A stretch of 5,387 nt of DNA from Desulfobacterales bacterium (GTDB lineage: Bacteria > Desulfobacterota > Desulfobulbia > Desulfobulbales > BM004). Position 1 is the first letter of the stretch. Each line of letters begins with the position of its first letter. Location of the stretch: the NCBI GenBank assembly GCA_030621655.1, contig JAUXHH010000127.1:1-5387 (forward strand), written 5' to 3'. Made by a program: the position numbers and the translations under genes. Below, one piece after another: positions 5,136-5,387 of this stretch. Under the pieces are notes generated by a model. The model made no database searches and was not told where the DNA came from. It saw nothing but the letters and a program-made list of their open reading frames with translations.

Positions 5136-5294
5136 TGCATTTTCTCTAAAATAACAACAGAAATGTACACTGCTGACTTGATCCTAGCTATAAATTCATC
5201 TTTACTTTGGCAACGAAAAAGGATAAGTACTACATTGTAAGTGTTTTGTTAACGTTTTGATATAAGTCATGATTTTATTGGAGTAATTGCAACC
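5136..5294. other. Intergenic gap, nothing clear
   Basis: This A/T-rich 159-nt gap lies between the SDR stop and the next start. I see no terminator hairpin with a T run and no convincing promoter, although TTGTTAAC and GATATAAG near 5247-5266 could hold weak elements. Confidence 0.5.
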
Positions 5295-5387
5295 ATGCAG
5301 AGCAGTGATCATATGGGGCAGGAGCAGATTTCGGCAGAAACCATCTGCGATTTGGTGGGGGAAGCCATAAACCTCCCCTCAATAGCA
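5295..5387 (+). CDS. N-terminal fragment of an unidentified protein (runs off the right edge)
   Basis: ATG 5295 opens a frame of 31 codons to the window edge. GGAG at 5280-5283 lies 11 nt upstream, a somewhat long but usable spacing. A second in-frame ATG (5313) has no better site. The visible product is polar at first (MQSSDHMGQEQISAET) and then reads ICDLVGEAINLPSIA. The pattern of a short helix followed by LPSIA loosely recalls the start of HDOD-domain signalling proteins (often LPxLPxVA), but too little is visible to assign it. It has no signal peptide or membrane segment so far. Confidence 0.55.
   Translation, partial: MQSSDHMGQEQISAETICDLVGEAINLPSIA

Overview
The window looks like chromosome from a selenocysteine-using Gram-negative bacterium, most likely a deltaproteobacterium (Desulfobacterota). 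The grounds are two SelD genes that each read an internal UGA as selenocysteine, a DsrE-family sulfur-relay protein beside them, an outer-membrane LolA-like protein and a probable porin. The lineage is inferred from gene content; no taxonomic marker is present.

Layout. On the minus strand at the left are the start of an exported, probably beta-barrel outer-membrane protein (1-177, runs off the edge) and, just upstream of it in transcription order, a complete LolA-like periplasmic protein (260-1078). A gap (1079-1368) holds a large inverted repeat of GGCACAAA octamers with an A8/T8 dyad nested inside it. Next, also on the minus strand, comes a selenium block read right to left: a DsrE-like protein (3734-4093), selD copy 2 (2673-3722) and selD copy 1 (1369-2421). 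On the plus strand lie a divergently transcribed YdfG-like short-chain dehydrogenase (4377-5135) and the first 31 codons of an unidentified gene (5295-5387).

The central point is the tandem pair of selD genes. A conventional gene caller would start each at an internal Met (M63) and miss the first 62 codons, because codon 18 is UGA. Read through, both copies give the catalytic N-terminal motif TCGUAAKIGP, and each UGA is followed at 20 nt by a 6-bp stem with a 6-nt GG-starting loop, as expected of a bacterial SECIS. The copies are about 88% identical by hand count over roughly the first 212 residues but only about 53% over the rest.

How the genes may work together: SelD makes selenophosphate from selenide and ATP, the Se donor for Sec-tRNA and selenouridine. 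The DsrE protein, with a CSAC motif, could carry sulfur or selenium as a persulfide or perselenide to SelD; that link is inferred from position. A good sigma70-like promoter lies upstream of dsrE. A second, weaker candidate precedes selD copy 1, flanked by two near-identical 16-bp palindromes, so the two selD copies may be differently regulated.

Three intergenic gaps carry short tandem repeats of 7- or 8-nt period with different units, two of them arranged as inverted repeats. This may be a habit of this genome.
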